Shown here piece by piece: positions 17,125 through 26,071 of a DNA stretch of 64,000 nt. Under the pieces are notes generated by a model. That model saw nothing but the letters and a program-made list of their open reading frames with translations, searched no databases and was not told the DNA's origin. This stretch comes from Stenotrophomonas lactitubi. Its GTDB lineage: Bacteria > Pseudomonadota > Gammaproteobacteria > Xanthomonadales > Xanthomonadaceae. The stretch spans positions 2,542,001 through 2,606,000 of the forward strand of contig NZ_PHQX01000001.1 in assembly GCF_002803515.1 (NCBI RefSeq). The letters run 5' to 3'. Each line of letters starts with the position of its first letter. Positions within the stretch are counted from its first letter, which is position 1. A program made the position numbers and the translations under genes.

Positions 17125-19164
17125 ATGGTTGTCTACCGTCCGCTGGCGTTCTGCGTCGGCCTGGCCTGCGCCACTCTGGCGTCCTGGGCTGATGCAGCGC
17201 CGCCGCCCACCGCGACCACGCGCGCCGAACGGCTCGCCGAAATCGGCCACTACCGTGACCAGGCGCGCTGGGTCGATGCCCTGGCGGCAATCGAGCGGGC
17301 GCAGCTGCGCGAGCCCAACGACGACCTGCTGTACAAGCTGCAGGTATTGACCCTGGGCGACATCGGCAATGCCCATCGCGCCTGGCGGCTTTACCAGGCC
17401 CGGCCCAACCTGTTCGACCAGGACCAGAAGGCGCGGCTGGAAGCCAACTACGTGGCCAAGCTGGTCAACTGGAGCCTGGCCTACGGGGAAACCGAAGACA
17501 CCCGGCTGGACGAGGCCGAGGCGTCGCTGGCGGAAATGGAGCAGTACGTCGAGCGCGATGGCACCGCGCAGGCGCAGGCGCCGCTGCGGATCCGCATGGA
17601 CCGGCTGATCCTGCTCAACCGCCTGGCCCGTCACGCGCAGGTGCGCGACGAAGCCCGGGCGCTGCAGCGCGAGGGCCATGCCCTGCCCGACTACGTGCTG
17701 CCAGCGGTGGGCGACTCGCTGATGTCCACCCAGAATCCGGAAGAAGCCATCCCGTTGCTGGAGGCCGCCGCGAAGAACGATCCCTCGCGCTTCCAGTCGC
17801 GCTCGGAGCTGGCCTATGCCTACCTGGAAACCGAGCAGGCGGAGAAGGCGGTGGGCTACCTTCAGGCGTGGCAGAAGGATGAACCGGCATGGCGCTGGGG
17901 CGGTGGCAAGACACCCTTCCAGAACTGGGCACGCTACGAAGCCGACCTGAACCTGGCGATGGTGCGGGCCTACAGCGGCGATCTGCCCACGGCCCAGCGC
18001 GAGCTGGAAGCGCTGGTCGACGTCGGCCCGGGCAATGGCAGCCTGCAGACCTCGCTGGGCAGCGTCTACCAGATGCGCGGCTGGCCACGGCGCGCACTGG
18101 AACGTCACCAGATGGCCTACACCCTGGACCCGCGTGACATCGCGCCGCGGCTGGGCATGTACGAATCCTACGTGCAGCTGCAACGCGACGACCTGGCGCG
18201 ACCGCTGCATGACGATCTTCTGGCCCGCTATCCAAGCCAGCCGTCGGTGCAGCGCATGGACCGCGACTGGCGCGCCCATCGCGGCTGGCAGCTGTTGGCC
18301 AAGGTCGAGGGCGGCCGCAGTTCCGGCGGTGGCGGCACCTCGCCGCTGGGCAACGACGACCTGCACTACGGCATGGAAGTCGCCTCGCCGGTGCTCAACG
18401 ACCGCTGGCGCCTGTTCGCCTTCGCCGACCGCCGTTCGGTCACCTTCCAGGATCAGGATATCGATCCGCTGTGGATCGGTGCCGGCGTGCGCTACCGCTT
18501 CGACCGCGTCGATGCCGAGGCGGCGGTGCTGCGCCCCAACGACAGCATCGGCGACACCGGTTTGCGGGGCGGCTTCGGCTGGCAGTTCAACGACCGCTGG
18601 CACGCTGGCGTAACGGCCGCCCGCAATGACCCGGAAGCCTCGATGCAGGCACGCGTGGCCGGCATCACCGCCGACAGCGTCGCCGTTGCCGTGGATTACA
18701 CGCGCAACGAACGCACGCACTGGAGCATCGGTGGCAGCCAGTTCCGTTACGACGATGGCAACCGCCGCGACACGCTGAACAGCGCGATCGAACAACGGCT
18801 GTTGACCCGCCCCCGCCTGTTGATCGATGGCCTGGGCAGTGTCTACACCAGCCGTGGCAGCCGCGACGATGCGCCCTACTTCAATCCCTCGCGGGACCGC
18901 TCGGTGGAAGTGGGCCTGCGCATCGACCAGCAGTTGTGGCGCCATTACGAGCGCCACTTCCGCCATCGCCTGACGGTGTCCGTTGGCAACTACTGGCAGG
19001 AAGGATTTGGCAGTTCAATCATTCCGACCGTGGCCTATCGCCACGAATGGCAGTTCGATCAGGGGCGGATCCTCGAGTACGGCGTGAGTTGGTCGCGGCC
19101 GGTTTATGACGGCCAACGTGAACGACATATCGGCTTCGATGCCGCGCTGCGCTGGGGAGAATGA
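17125..19164 (+). CDS. pgaA: Poly-beta-1,6-GlcNAc outer-membrane export porin PgaA
   Basis: First gene of pgaABCD, 679 residues. A signal peptide ends near residue 26 (ASWADA). TPR repeats fill roughly residues 30-390 (for example AYLETEQAEKAVGYLQAW and LGSVYQMRGWPRRALERHQM). The C-terminal 290 residues are rich in alternating aromatic strands as in a beta barrel that lets the polymer out. Start ATG 17125 has a strong AGGGGG ribosome site at 17114-17119; a longer frame from 17062 would run through the promoter. E. coli PgaA is larger (807 aa), so the TPR part is shorter here. Confidence 0.9.
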   Translation: MVVYRPLAFCVGLACATLASWADAAPPPTATTRAERLAEIGHYRDQARWVDALAAIERAQLREPNDDLLYKLQVLTLGDIGNAHRAWRLYQARPNLFDQDQKARLEANYVAKLVNWSLAYGETEDTRLDEAEASLAEMEQYVERDGTAQAQAPLRIRMDRLILLNRLARHAQVRDEARALQREGHALPDYVLPAVGDSLMSTQNPEEAIPLLEAAAKNDPSRFQSRSELAYAYLETEQAEKAVGYLQAWQKDEPAWRWGGGKTPFQNWARYEADLNLAMVRAYSGDLPTAQRELEALVDVGPGNGSLQTSLGSVYQMRGWPRRALERHQMAYTLDPRDIAPRLGMYESYVQLQRDDLARPLHDDLLARYPSQPSVQRMDRDWRAHRGWQLLAKVEGGRSSGGGGTSPLGNDDLHYGMEVASPVLNDRWRLFAFADRRSVTFQDQDIDPLWIGAGVRYRFDRVDAEAAVLRPNDSIGDTGLRGGFGWQFNDRWHAGVTAARNDPEASMQARVAGITADSVAVAVDYTRNERTHWSIGGSQFRYDDGNRRDTLNSAIEQRLLTRPRLLIDGLGSVYTSRGSRDDAPYFNPSRDRSVEVGLRIDQQLWRHYERHFRHRLTVSVGNYWQEGFGSSIIPTVAYRHEWQFDQGRILEYGVSWSRPVYDGQRERHIGFDAALRWGE

Positions 19165-19165
19165 G

Positions 19166-21073
19166 ATGGAACGGATGCTTCGCAACCTGACGACCGTACT
19201 GCTGCTGGCGCTGCTGTTCCTGGCCCTGCCCGCCGCAGCCCAGCGCGCCCGCTCGGCCGCGGAACTGGACGCGGCCGACAACGGCCTGCTGGTCCTCAGC
19301 TATCACGACGTACGCGATGATGTGCTGGAGAAGTCCGATGCCGACGCCTACGCGGTCAGCACGCAGAACTTCGCCGCACACCTGGACTGGCTGTCCGCCC
19401 ATGGCTATCACCCGGTCTCGCTGTCGCAGCTGATCAAGGCCTCGCGGGGGGAAGCAAAGCTGCCGCCGCGGCCGGTGCTGCTGACCTTCGACGACGGCCT
19501 GCGCAGCGTGTACAGCCGTGTCTATCCGCTGCTGCGTGCGTACAACTATCCGGCGCTGGTGGCGGTGATCACCGACTACGTGGACATGGCACCGGGCCGC
19601 ACCATCGACTACGGCTACCGTCCGTTCGGCCATGACGATTTCCTGACCTGGGACCAGCTGCGCGAGATGCAGGCCAGCGGCCTGATCGAACTGGCCAGCC
19701 ATACCGACAACCTGCACCACGGCGTGCAGTCCAACCCGCAGGGCAACCAGACCCCGGCGGTGATCACCCGCATCTACGACCCGAAGGCGCAGCGCTATGA
19801 AAGCGCGCAGGAGTACGAGAAGCGCCTGCGCGACGATCTCGGCCGCAGCGTGCAGCGCATCGAAAAGGAACTGGGCGTACGCCCGAAAGCGATCGTCTGG
19901 CCGTATGCCGCCTACAACCAGTTGAGCAACGACATCGCCGAGCAGCTGGGCATGCCGGTGTCCTTCGACCTGGAAGGACGCAGCACGCCGGTGACCGCCG
20001 ACCTGCATGGCCTTGCACGCCTGCTGGTGACCAGCAATCCAAACGTCACCTCGCTGGCCTTCGAGCTGCGTCGCAACGTCAACCTGGACGGTACCCGTGC
20101 ACTGCAGATCGACCTGGATTCGGTCTACGACAGCGACCCTGCCCAGCAGGCGCGCAACCTGGACGCCCTGATCGAGCGCGTGAAGCGGATCGGCCCGACC
20201 CATGTCTACCTGCAGGCCTTCGCCGACCCGGACGGCAACAACACCGCCGATGCCCTGTACTTCCCGAACCGGCACCTGCCGATGCGCGCGGACCTGTTCA
20301 ACCGTGTCGCCTGGCAGCTGAAAACCCGTGCCGGGGTGAAGGTCTACGCGTGGCTGCCGGTGCTGGGCTATGAACTGCCCGATGCCGCGCAGCGTGCGGC
20401 GCTGGGCATCCAGAGCCCGGAACGCGATGGCATGTACCGCCTGGATTTCACCGAGCCGCAGGCACGGCAGATCATCAAGGACATCTACGAAGACCTGGCG
20501 ATCAATTCGTACTTCGAAGGCCTGCTGTTCCATGATGACGGCTACGTACGCGATACCGAGCTGGCGCAGCTGCCACAGGAAGGCAGCGACGGTGGCCGCA
20601 CCCAGGCGCTGATCGATTTCACCCTGGAACTGCGTGACAGCGCGCAACGCTGGCGCCCCAAGCTGGGCACCGTGCGCAACCTGTACGCGCAGCCGGTGCT
20701 GGAACCGCAGAGCGCGGCGTGGTTCGCCCAGCGCCTGGATCTGTTCAACCAGGCCTACGACCGCACCGCGCTGATGGCGATGCCGTGGATGGAAGGCAGC
20801 CGCCGTCCCCAGCGCTGGATGGACCGCCTGGTCGTGGCAGTGCGCGAGCACGACCCGGACCTGAAGCACACGATGTTCGAGCTGCAGACCGTGGACTGGC
20901 GCACGCAGACGCCGATCAGCGGCGAACAGCTGCGCGCGCAGATCCGCCGCCTGCAGGCGCAGGGCGTGCGTCATTTCGCGTGGTACCCGGACGATTTCAT
21001 CGCCGACAAGCCGTCGACCCAGGATGCACGCGCGGCGATGTCCGCGCGCAACTTCCCGTATCCGGAGAAGTGA
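19166..21073 (+). CDS. pgaB: Poly-beta-1,6-GlcNAc N-deacetylase PgaB
   Basis: Two-domain periplasmic enzyme of 635 residues. The N-terminal polysaccharide deacetylase domain (about 40-290) has YHDV, the metal Asp-Asp in LTFDDGLRSVY, the His pair in ELASHTDNLHHG and VWPYAAYN. The C-terminal glycoside-hydrolase-like domain (about 300-620) has LDLDSVYDSD and VYAWLPVLGYELPD. Partial deacetylation is needed for export through PgaA. The signal peptide ends ALPAAAQ with no lipobox cysteine, unlike the E. coli lipoprotein. ATG 19166 lies 1 nt after the pgaA stop. Confidence 0.93.
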   Translation: MERMLRNLTTVLLLALLFLALPAAAQRARSAAELDAADNGLLVLSYHDVRDDVLEKSDADAYAVSTQNFAAHLDWLSAHGYHPVSLSQLIKASRGEAKLPPRPVLLTFDDGLRSVYSRVYPLLRAYNYPALVAVITDYVDMAPGRTIDYGYRPFGHDDFLTWDQLREMQASGLIELASHTDNLHHGVQSNPQGNQTPAVITRIYDPKAQRYESAQEYEKRLRDDLGRSVQRIEKELGVRPKAIVWPYAAYNQLSNDIAEQLGMPVSFDLEGRSTPVTADLHGLARLLVTSNPNVTSLAFELRRNVNLDGTRALQIDLDSVYDSDPAQQARNLDALIERVKRIGPTHVYLQAFADPDGNNTADALYFPNRHLPMRADLFNRVAWQLKTRAGVKVYAWLPVLGYELPDAAQRAALGIQSPERDGMYRLDFTEPQARQIIKDIYEDLAINSYFEGLLFHDDGYVRDTELAQLPQEGSDGGRTQALIDFTLELRDSAQRWRPKLGTVRNLYAQPVLEPQSAAWFAQRLDLFNQAYDRTALMAMPWMEGSRRPQRWMDRLVVAVREHDPDLKHTMFELQTVDWRTQTPISGEQLRAQIRRLQAQGVRHFAWYPDDFIADKPSTQDARAAMSARNFPYPEK

Positions 21074-21074
21074 C

Positions 21075-22328
21075 GTGGACATGAACCCGTGGCTCAACGC
21101 CATGTTCCAGTTCGCCTTCTTCTACCCCATGGTGATGGCGTTCTTCTGGATGTCCGGTGGCCTGTACTACTTCTTCCGCCGTGAGCGGAAGTCGCGGCCG
21201 CGCAACGACCCACCCCCGATGGCGGAGTATCCGTTCGCCAGCCTGTTGATTCCGTGCCACAACGAATCGGCGAACCTGGACGACACCCTCGGTGCGGCAT
21301 TGGCCCAGCGCTATCCGGACTTCGAAGTGATCGCCATCAACGATGGCAGCAGCGACGACACCGGCGCCCGCCTGGACGCGCTTGCGGCCCTGCACCCACG
21401 CCTGCGGGTGGTCCATCTGGACCGCAACCTGGGCAAGGCGAATGCGCTGCGCATGGGTGCCCTGGCTGCGCGTTCGGAGTATCTGGTGTGCATCGATGGC
21501 GATGCCATGCTGGAAGAGTTCGCCATGCACTGGATGGTCTGGCACCTGACCAGCGGTCCGCGCGTGGGCGCGGTGACCGGCAACCCGCGCATCCGCAACC
21601 GCTCCACCCTGCTCGGCCGCCTGCAGGTGGCGGAGTTCTCCTCGATCATCGGCATGATCAAGCGCGCCCAGCGTGTCTACGGCCGCATCTTCACGGTGTC
21701 CGGGGTCATCGCCGCATTCCGTCGCACGGCCCTGCACCGCATCGGCTACTGGGCCGATGACATGGTCACCGAGGACATCGACATCAGCTGGCGGCTGCAG
21801 CTGGATCATTGGGACATCCGTTACGAGCCCAACGCGTTGTGCTTCATCCTGATGCCGGAAACACTGAAGGGACTGTGGCGGCAGCGCCTGCGCTGGGCAC
21901 AGGGTGGCGTGGAAGTGTTGCTGCGCCATGGCTCCTCGTTGTTCAGCTGGCGCAAGCGGCGCATGTGGGGCGTGCTGCTGGAATACATCCTCAGCGTGCT
22001 GTGGGCCTACACCATGCTCGCGATCATCCTGCTGTGGGCACTGGGCAAGTTCATCCCGGTGCCGCCGCAGTTGTACATCGACACGTTGCTGCCGCAATGG
22101 CATGGCGTGATCCTGGCGCTGGTCTGCCTGCTGCAGTTCGCCAGCAGCCTGATCATCGACAGGCGTTACGAAACGCATATCGGCCGCAACTATTTCTGGG
22201 TCATCTGGTACCCGATGGCGTACTGGTTGATCAGCCTGTTCACCACGCTGGTGGCGCTGCCCAAGACCCTGCTCAGGCGGCGTGGCAAGCGTGCAACCTG
22301 GGTCAGCCCAGACAGGGGTATCCGATGA
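21075..22328 (+). CDS. pgaC: Poly-beta-1,6-GlcNAc synthase PgaC
   Basis: Processive family-2 glycosyltransferase of the inner membrane, 417 residues, using UDP-GlcNAc. Motifs in order: SLLIPCHNESANLDDTL, DDTGARLDAL, the DxD-type DGDAML, VTEDIDISWRLQ and QRLRWAQGG (QxxRW). Transmembrane helices flank the catalytic domain (about 8-28, then several from 310 on). GTG 21075 is preferred because the GGAG at 21064-21067 sits 7 nt upstream; ATG 21081, two codons later, is the alternative. The stop overlaps pgaD as ATGA. Confidence 0.94.
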   Translation: MDMNPWLNAMFQFAFFYPMVMAFFWMSGGLYYFFRRERKSRPRNDPPPMAEYPFASLLIPCHNESANLDDTLGAALAQRYPDFEVIAINDGSSDDTGARLDALAALHPRLRVVHLDRNLGKANALRMGALAARSEYLVCIDGDAMLEEFAMHWMVWHLTSGPRVGAVTGNPRIRNRSTLLGRLQVAEFSSIIGMIKRAQRVYGRIFTVSGVIAAFRRTALHRIGYWADDMVTEDIDISWRLQLDHWDIRYEPNALCFILMPETLKGLWRQRLRWAQGGVEVLLRHGSSLFSWRKRRMWGVLLEYILSVLWAYTMLAIILLWALGKFIPVPPQLYIDTLLPQWHGVILALVCLLQFASSLIIDRRYETHIGRNYFWVIWYPMAYWLISLFTTLVALPKTLLRRRGKRATWVSPDRGIR

Positions 22329-22816
22329 ACGCACATCGCCAGACCGCCACGAGGAAGCCGTCCAACCGCTTCGACTCGCGCCTGATCCAGAAGCCGCGCC
22401 AGCAGCCCCGCCTGCAGCGCACCGCCTGGGGGTTTGTGACCCTGGCGTTCTGGGGGTTCTACTTCTATCTATGGGCGCCGCTGGTCACCCTGGTGTCCTG
22501 GTTGCTGGGCGGGCAGCAGGCGTGGCTGCAGCTGTACGAGCGCAAGCAGCACCTGGATCCGTTCGTGATCATCGCCCTGCCGGTGATCCTGGCCGGCTGC
22601 GCGCTGCTGCTGATCGCCTGGGCCGAATACAACCGCTACCGTTTCGCCGGCAGGGAACGGCGCAACCCACGCGAGGACGCCAGCCGTTCGGAGATCGCCC
22701 GTTCGCTTGGTGCCAGTGATCAGCTCGCCGAACAGATGTTCAATGCGAAGGCCATCACCCTGCACATGGATGAGCATGCGCGGCCGCTGGGCATGACTGC
22801 GCAGCTGTTGCGGTAA
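22325..22816 (+). CDS. pgaD: Poly-beta-1,6-GlcNAc biosynthesis protein PgaD
   Basis: Small inner-membrane partner of PgaC, 163 residues with two transmembrane helices (about 36-60 and 81-103). In E. coli, PgaC and PgaD together form the c-di-GMP receptor that switches polymer synthesis on. The sequence is weakly conserved; position after pgaC with an ATGA overlap, size and topology support the call. It is longer at the C terminus than E. coli PgaD (137 aa). Confidence 0.85.
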   Translation: MNAHRQTATRKPSNRFDSRLIQKPRQQPRLQRTAWGFVTLAFWGFYFYLWAPLVTLVSWLLGGQQAWLQLYERKQHLDPFVIIALPVILAGCALLLIAWAEYNRYRFAGRERRNPREDASRSEIARSLGASDQLAEQMFNAKAITLHMDEHARPLGMTAQLLR

Positions 22817-22903
22817 GGGGGGTTCGGCCGGGCTGCGCCCGGTACCCGCAGAGGCAACAGCAACGGCCGAAGCAACGGCAACAGCTGGGTTCCGTGGGAT
22901 GGC

Positions 22904-22999
22904 GGGGCGGTGTCGGATTGCGGGGACGCCGCAAGTACGTCCCTGTAGGCTTGTCAGCCGCATCCATGCGGCTGACACCCCGCAATCCGACACCGCCCC
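22904..22999 (-). repeat. Structured repeat with 52-nt loop, copy 1
   Basis: A perfect 22-bp stem (22904-22925 with 22978-22999) encloses a loop of 52 nt. On the minus strand the loop begins TGTCAGCCGCATGGATGCGG and ends ACAGGGACGTACTTGCGGCGT (last 20 shared with copy 2). It contains its own small hairpin centred on CATGGATG. The same architecture recurs at 23188-23289 and 38312-38417 with different stem sequences. Confidence 0.8.
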
Positions 23000-23024
23000 A
23001 CCTCTGACAGATATCCGCAATCTG

Positions 23025-23138
23025 GTAGATCCACGCCATGCGTGGATGAATCTCCATCGGAATCGAATATTTCGAATTCGGAATGAAAAACATCCACGCA
23101 TGGCGTGGATCTACGTGTCGACCAAGGTCGACACCTAC
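23025..23138. repeat. SMAG palindromes inside the island
   Basis: GTAG-headed units at 23025-23047 (plus) and 23092-23114 (minus) form an inverted dimer based on ATCCACGC/GCGTGGAT. A third hairpin of the GTAG type at 23115-23138 is built on GTCGACCAAGGTCGAC. The 44 nt between the dimer arms contain the AT-rich palindrome AATATTTCGAATTC, which may be a relic of an insertion between the arms. Confidence 0.8.
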
Positions 23139-23187
23139 CAACAGCAGCACGGTACGTCGTTCCGACAGCTCGCGGAAATCTGTCGAA

Positions 23188-23289
23188 GGCGGGGTGGGTC
23201 CGGTTGCGGGGGTGTAAGCGCCATGGATGGCGCGCCCAAGCCTACAGGGACGTACTTGCGGCGTCCCCCGCAACCGGACCCACCCCGCC
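23188..23289 (+). repeat. Structured repeat with 52-nt loop, copy 2
   Basis: A perfect 25-bp stem (23188-23212 with 23265-23289) around a loop of exactly 52 nt. The stem differs from copy 1 at several positions on both arms yet stays fully complementary. The loop holds GCGCCATGGATGGCGC and then the conserved AAGCCTACAGGGACG and GCGGCGT. Confidence 0.8.
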
Positions 23290-23371
23290 ATCCCACAGGA
23301 ACCCAGCTGTTGCCGTTGCTTCGGCCGTTGCTGTTGCCTCTGCGGGTACCGGGCGCAGCCCGGCCGTGAAC

Positions 23372-24619
23372 CTACCTTCTGACCTGGCCTTCGCCGCGCA
23401 CCACGAAACGTTCGACCGTGAGCGCTTCCAGTCCCATCGGGCCATAGGCATGCAGGCGCGTGGTGGAGATCCCGATCTCGCTGCCGAGGCCGAGCTGGCC
23501 GCCATCGGAAAAACGTGAAGACGCGTTGACCATCACCACCGCCGAGCGCAACGCGTTGACGAAACGCTCGGCACTGGCCGCGTCTTCGGTGGCGATCACT
23601 TCGGTGTGATCGGAGGTATAGGTGCGGATGTGCGCGATCGCTGCGTCAAGATCGTCGACCACGCAGACCGCCAGTACCAGATCAAGGAACTCGGCGGCAT
23701 AGTCATCCTCGCTGGCCGCAGTGCTTCCCGGCAGCAACGGCTGCGCGCGCGCGTCGGCACGCAACTGCACACCACGTTCGGCCAGCGCCTGCGCAGCGCG
23801 CGGCAGGAAGTCTGCGGCAATGTCCTGGTGCACCAGCAGGGTTTCCAGTGAATTGCACGCGGACGGGCGACTGCACTTGCCATCCACCAGCAGATCGAGC
23901 GCTTTTGCAGGGTCGGCACTGGCATCCACGAACAGGTGGCAGACACCCTTGTAGTGCTTGATCACCGGTACCCGTGCGTGTTCTGCAACGAAGCGGATCA
24001 GGCCCTCACCACCGCGCGGGATGGCCAGGTCGATCAGTTCATGCAGCTGCAGAAGTTCCAGCATGGCTTCGCGGCGCAGGTCGGTCAGCACCGTCACGGC
24101 GGCAGGGGGAACGCCGTTGGCCTTCAATGCCCCGGCCAACGCCTGCGCGATGGCAGTGTTGGAATGGATGGCCTCCGAACCTCCACGCAGAATCACGCCG
24201 TTGCCCGCCTTCAGGCACAGCGCGGCGGCTTCGGCGGTTACGTTCGGGCGTGCTTCGTAGATCATCGCGATCACCCCCAGCGGCACGCGCACCTTCTGTA
24301 CGCGGATGCCGTTCGGACGCACGTCGTCGCGGGTCACCTGCCCGACCGGGTCCGGCAGGCCCGCCACCTCACGCACCGCATCGGCCATTGCCAGCAGGCG
24401 TGCCGGGTCCAGCGCCAGGCGGTCGAGCATCGCGCTGCCCACGCCCTTGTCGCGGGCGGCGGCCAGATCGCGCGCATTACCCGCAAGAATCTGCCCGGCA
24501 TTGACCTCCAGCGCCTGCGCCATCGCCAGCAGCAGCGCCCTGCGGGCATCGCTGTCGAGGCCAGCGACCACCTGGGCTGCGTCACGGCAGGCGCGGGCCT
24601 GCGATTCGATCTCACTCAT
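23372..24619 (-). CDS. proA: Gamma-glutamyl phosphate reductase (proline synthesis)
   Basis: NADPH-dependent reductase making glutamate-5-semialdehyde, second step of proline synthesis; 415 residues (E. coli 417). The catalytic Cys is in [14 protein letters not shown], and [12 protein letters not shown] and [22 protein letters not shown] are typical. I chose ATG 24619 because it starts MSEI as relatives do and has AGGA nine nt upstream; an in-frame ATG at 24643 overlaps the proB stop and is the alternative. It is the last gene of the arg-pro run. Confidence 0.95.
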   Translation of the reverse strand: MSEIESQARACRDAAQVVAGLDSDARRALLLAMAQALEVNAGQILAGNARDLAAARDKGVGSAMLDRLALDPARLLAMADAVREVAGLPDPVGQVTRDDVRPNGIRVQKVRVPLGVIAMIYEARPNVTAEAAALCLKAGNGVILRGGSEAIHSNTAIAQALAGALKANGVPPAAVTVLTDLRREAMLELLQLHELIDLAIPRGGEGLIRFVAEHARVPVIKHYKGVCHLFVDASADPAKALDLLVDGKCSRPSACNSLETLLVHQDIAADFLPRAAQALAERGVQLRADARAQPLLPGSTAASEDDYAAEFLDLVLAVCVVDDLDAAIAHIRTYTSDHTEVIATEDAASAERFVNALRSAVVMVNASSRFSDGGQLGLGSEIGISTTRLHAYGPMGLEALTVERFVVRGEGQVRR

Positions 24620-24639
24620 CGGGACATCCTGCAATGGGT

Positions 24640-25797
24640 TCATGGCAGCACCAGATCGTCGCGATGGACGACGGTTCCGCCGTAGTTGTAGCCGAGCACG
24701 GTCTGGATGTCGCGCGTGTGGCGGCCGGCAATGCGGCGCACATCATCGGCGGCGTACTGGCTGACACCACGGGCCACGCAGACCCGGCCAGCTTCGGTGT
24801 TCCAGCACACCTGCACCATGTCACCACGGCGGAACGCGCCATCGGCACCGGTGATGCCACCGGGCAGCAGTGAGGCGCCCTTCTCGCGCATCGCCTGCGC
24901 TGCACCGGCGTCGATCAGGATCGCGCCTTCGGCCAGCGGCGCGTGCCGCAGCCAGTGCTTGCGGGCGGCCTCGCGGCTGCGCGCCGCGTGGATGCGGGTA
25001 CCGAACAGGCGATCCTGCGCCAGCGCGCGCACCACCTCGCCGCTGCGACCGTTGAACAGATAGGTTTCGATGCCGACACGGCCGGCCTTGGCCGCGGCCT
25101 CCAGCTTGGTGCGCATGCCGCCGGTACCGGCGACTGAACCGGCACCACCGGCCATCGCCAGCACGGCATCATTCAACTCGGGCACGTCGTGCAGCGGCCG
25201 TGCATCGGCATGCGTGCGCGGGTCGGCACTGTAGAGGCCATCGATGTCGGTGGCGATGAACAGTGCATCAGCATCGACCAGCGCCGCCACGGTCGCGGCC
25301 AGGTTGTCGTTGTCGCCGAGCTTGAGCTCGTCCACCGATACGGTGTCGTTCTCGTTGACCACCGGCAACGCACCCAGCCGCAACAGCTCGTTGAGGGTGG
25401 CCCGCGCATTGAGGTAGCGACGGCGGTTGCGCAGATCGTCATGGGTCAGCAGCACCTGCGCCACCGGGCGCTCGAAGAAGCGCTGCCACAGACCGATCAG
25501 CTGCGCCTGGCCAAGTGCCGCCAATGCCTGTCGCGCAGCCATCGCCGCACCGGGCTCATCGGCCCTGGGCAGGATCGCGCGGCCGGCAGCCACCGCGCCG
25601 GAGGAGACGATGACCACTTCGCGCCCGGCCAGCACATTGGCCGAGACGAACTGGGCCAGGCCCAGCGCGTGACGCGGTGACAGGCCACCGCCATCGGCCG
25701 CGAGCAGGCTGCTGCCGACCTTGAGTACAGCACGCCGCCACGACGGCAGCGCTTGTTCGGGGAACGGCGATGCAACGTTGGCGGCGTGGACAGTCAT
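24640..25797 (-). CDS. proB: Glutamate 5-kinase
   Basis: First enzyme of proline synthesis. With ATG 25797 it has 385 residues: an amino acid kinase domain (about 15-270; [49 protein letters not shown]) and a C-terminal PUA domain (about 290-380). An upstream in-frame ATG at 25827 overlaps the preceding small gene and lacks family support. The stop overlaps ATG 24643 by ATGA, so proB and proA are coupled. Feedback inhibition by proline is usual in this family. Confidence 0.95.
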   Translation of the reverse strand: MTVHAANVASPFPEQALPSWRRAVLKVGSSLLAADGGGLSPRHALGLAQFVSANVLAGREVVIVSSGAVAAGRAILPRADEPGAAMAARQALAALGQAQLIGLWQRFFERPVAQVLLTHDDLRNRRRYLNARATLNELLRLGALPVVNENDTVSVDELKLGDNDNLAATVAALVDADALFIATDIDGLYSADPRTHADARPLHDVPELNDAVLAMAGGAGSVAGTGGMRTKLEAAAKAGRVGIETYLFNGRSGEVVRALAQDRLFGTRIHAARSREAARKHWLRHAPLAEGAILIDAGAAQAMREKGASLLPGGITGADGAFRRGDMVQVCWNTEAGRVCVARGVSQYAADDVRRIAGRHTRDIQTVLGYNYGGTVVHRDDLVLP

Positions 25798-25807
25798 CGG
25801 GGGCGCC

Positions 25808-26071
25808 TCAGCGGGTATTCCATTCATGGACGCTCAGCGCGGATGCCTGCATCGTCACCAGCGGATCGGTGGCGACGATGGCCTGTGCCTGCGCAAGGCT
25901 GTCGACGTTGCACAGCACATAGGCGCCGCCACTGCCATCGGCAAAGCCGCCGGTCAGCTGCAGCTTGCCCTCGGCCTGCAACGCATCAAGAAAGTCGCGG
26001 TGCGGTTGCACCACAGCGTCGGTGAAGCCGGGCTGGCGCATCGCCAGCACCAGGTAGACGGTGCCGGCCAT
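25808..26071 (-). CDS. YciI family protein
   Basis: An 87-residue protein of the YCII/dimeric ferredoxin-like fold: [15 protein letters not shown], then HRDFLDALQAEGKLQLTGGF and the later DPLVTMQASALSVHEW. The conserved His in the PHRDFL helix and the Asp in the last third agree with the YciI pattern. Function in this family is mostly unknown (possible hydrolase or dehalogenase-like activity). Its ATG shares one base with the argH stop (TGATG), so it is co-translated with argH. Confidence 0.8.
   Translation of the reverse strand: MAGTVYLVLAMRQPGFTDAVVQPHRDFLDALQAEGKLQLTGGFADGSGGAYVLCNVDSLAQAQAIVATDPLVTMQASALSVHEWNTR

Larger units (their letters stand above)
22817..23371. repeat. Large inverted-repeat island after pgaD
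   Basis: Two arms of roughly 200 nt (about 22821-23019 and 23165-23372) are near-identical in inverted orientation: both contain GGCCGGGCTGCGCCCGGTAC, a run of CAACAGCAACGGCCGAAG, and a structured element. Between them lies a SMAG dimer (23025-23138). Frames that run across the island simply read through the repeats. No gene is supported. It separates the convergent pga and pro/arg transcription units. Confidence 0.85.

Noticed and set aside
17113..18966. Long minus-strand frame opposite pgaA
   Set aside because: It is a shadow of pgaA in a GC-rich region with no recognisable motif.
17125..22816. A novel polysaccharide locus
   Set aside because: Gene order and motifs identify it as pgaABCD, a known PNAG system; only its promoter arrangement is unusual.
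22899..23369. A 156-codon frame across the inverted-repeat island
   Set aside because: It translates SMAG and stem-loop repeats (DPRHAWM-like strings) and has no ribosome site.
22817..23371. Possible CRISPR array because of recurring short units
   Set aside because: The units are inverted, not direct, spacing is irregular, and no cas genes are nearby.
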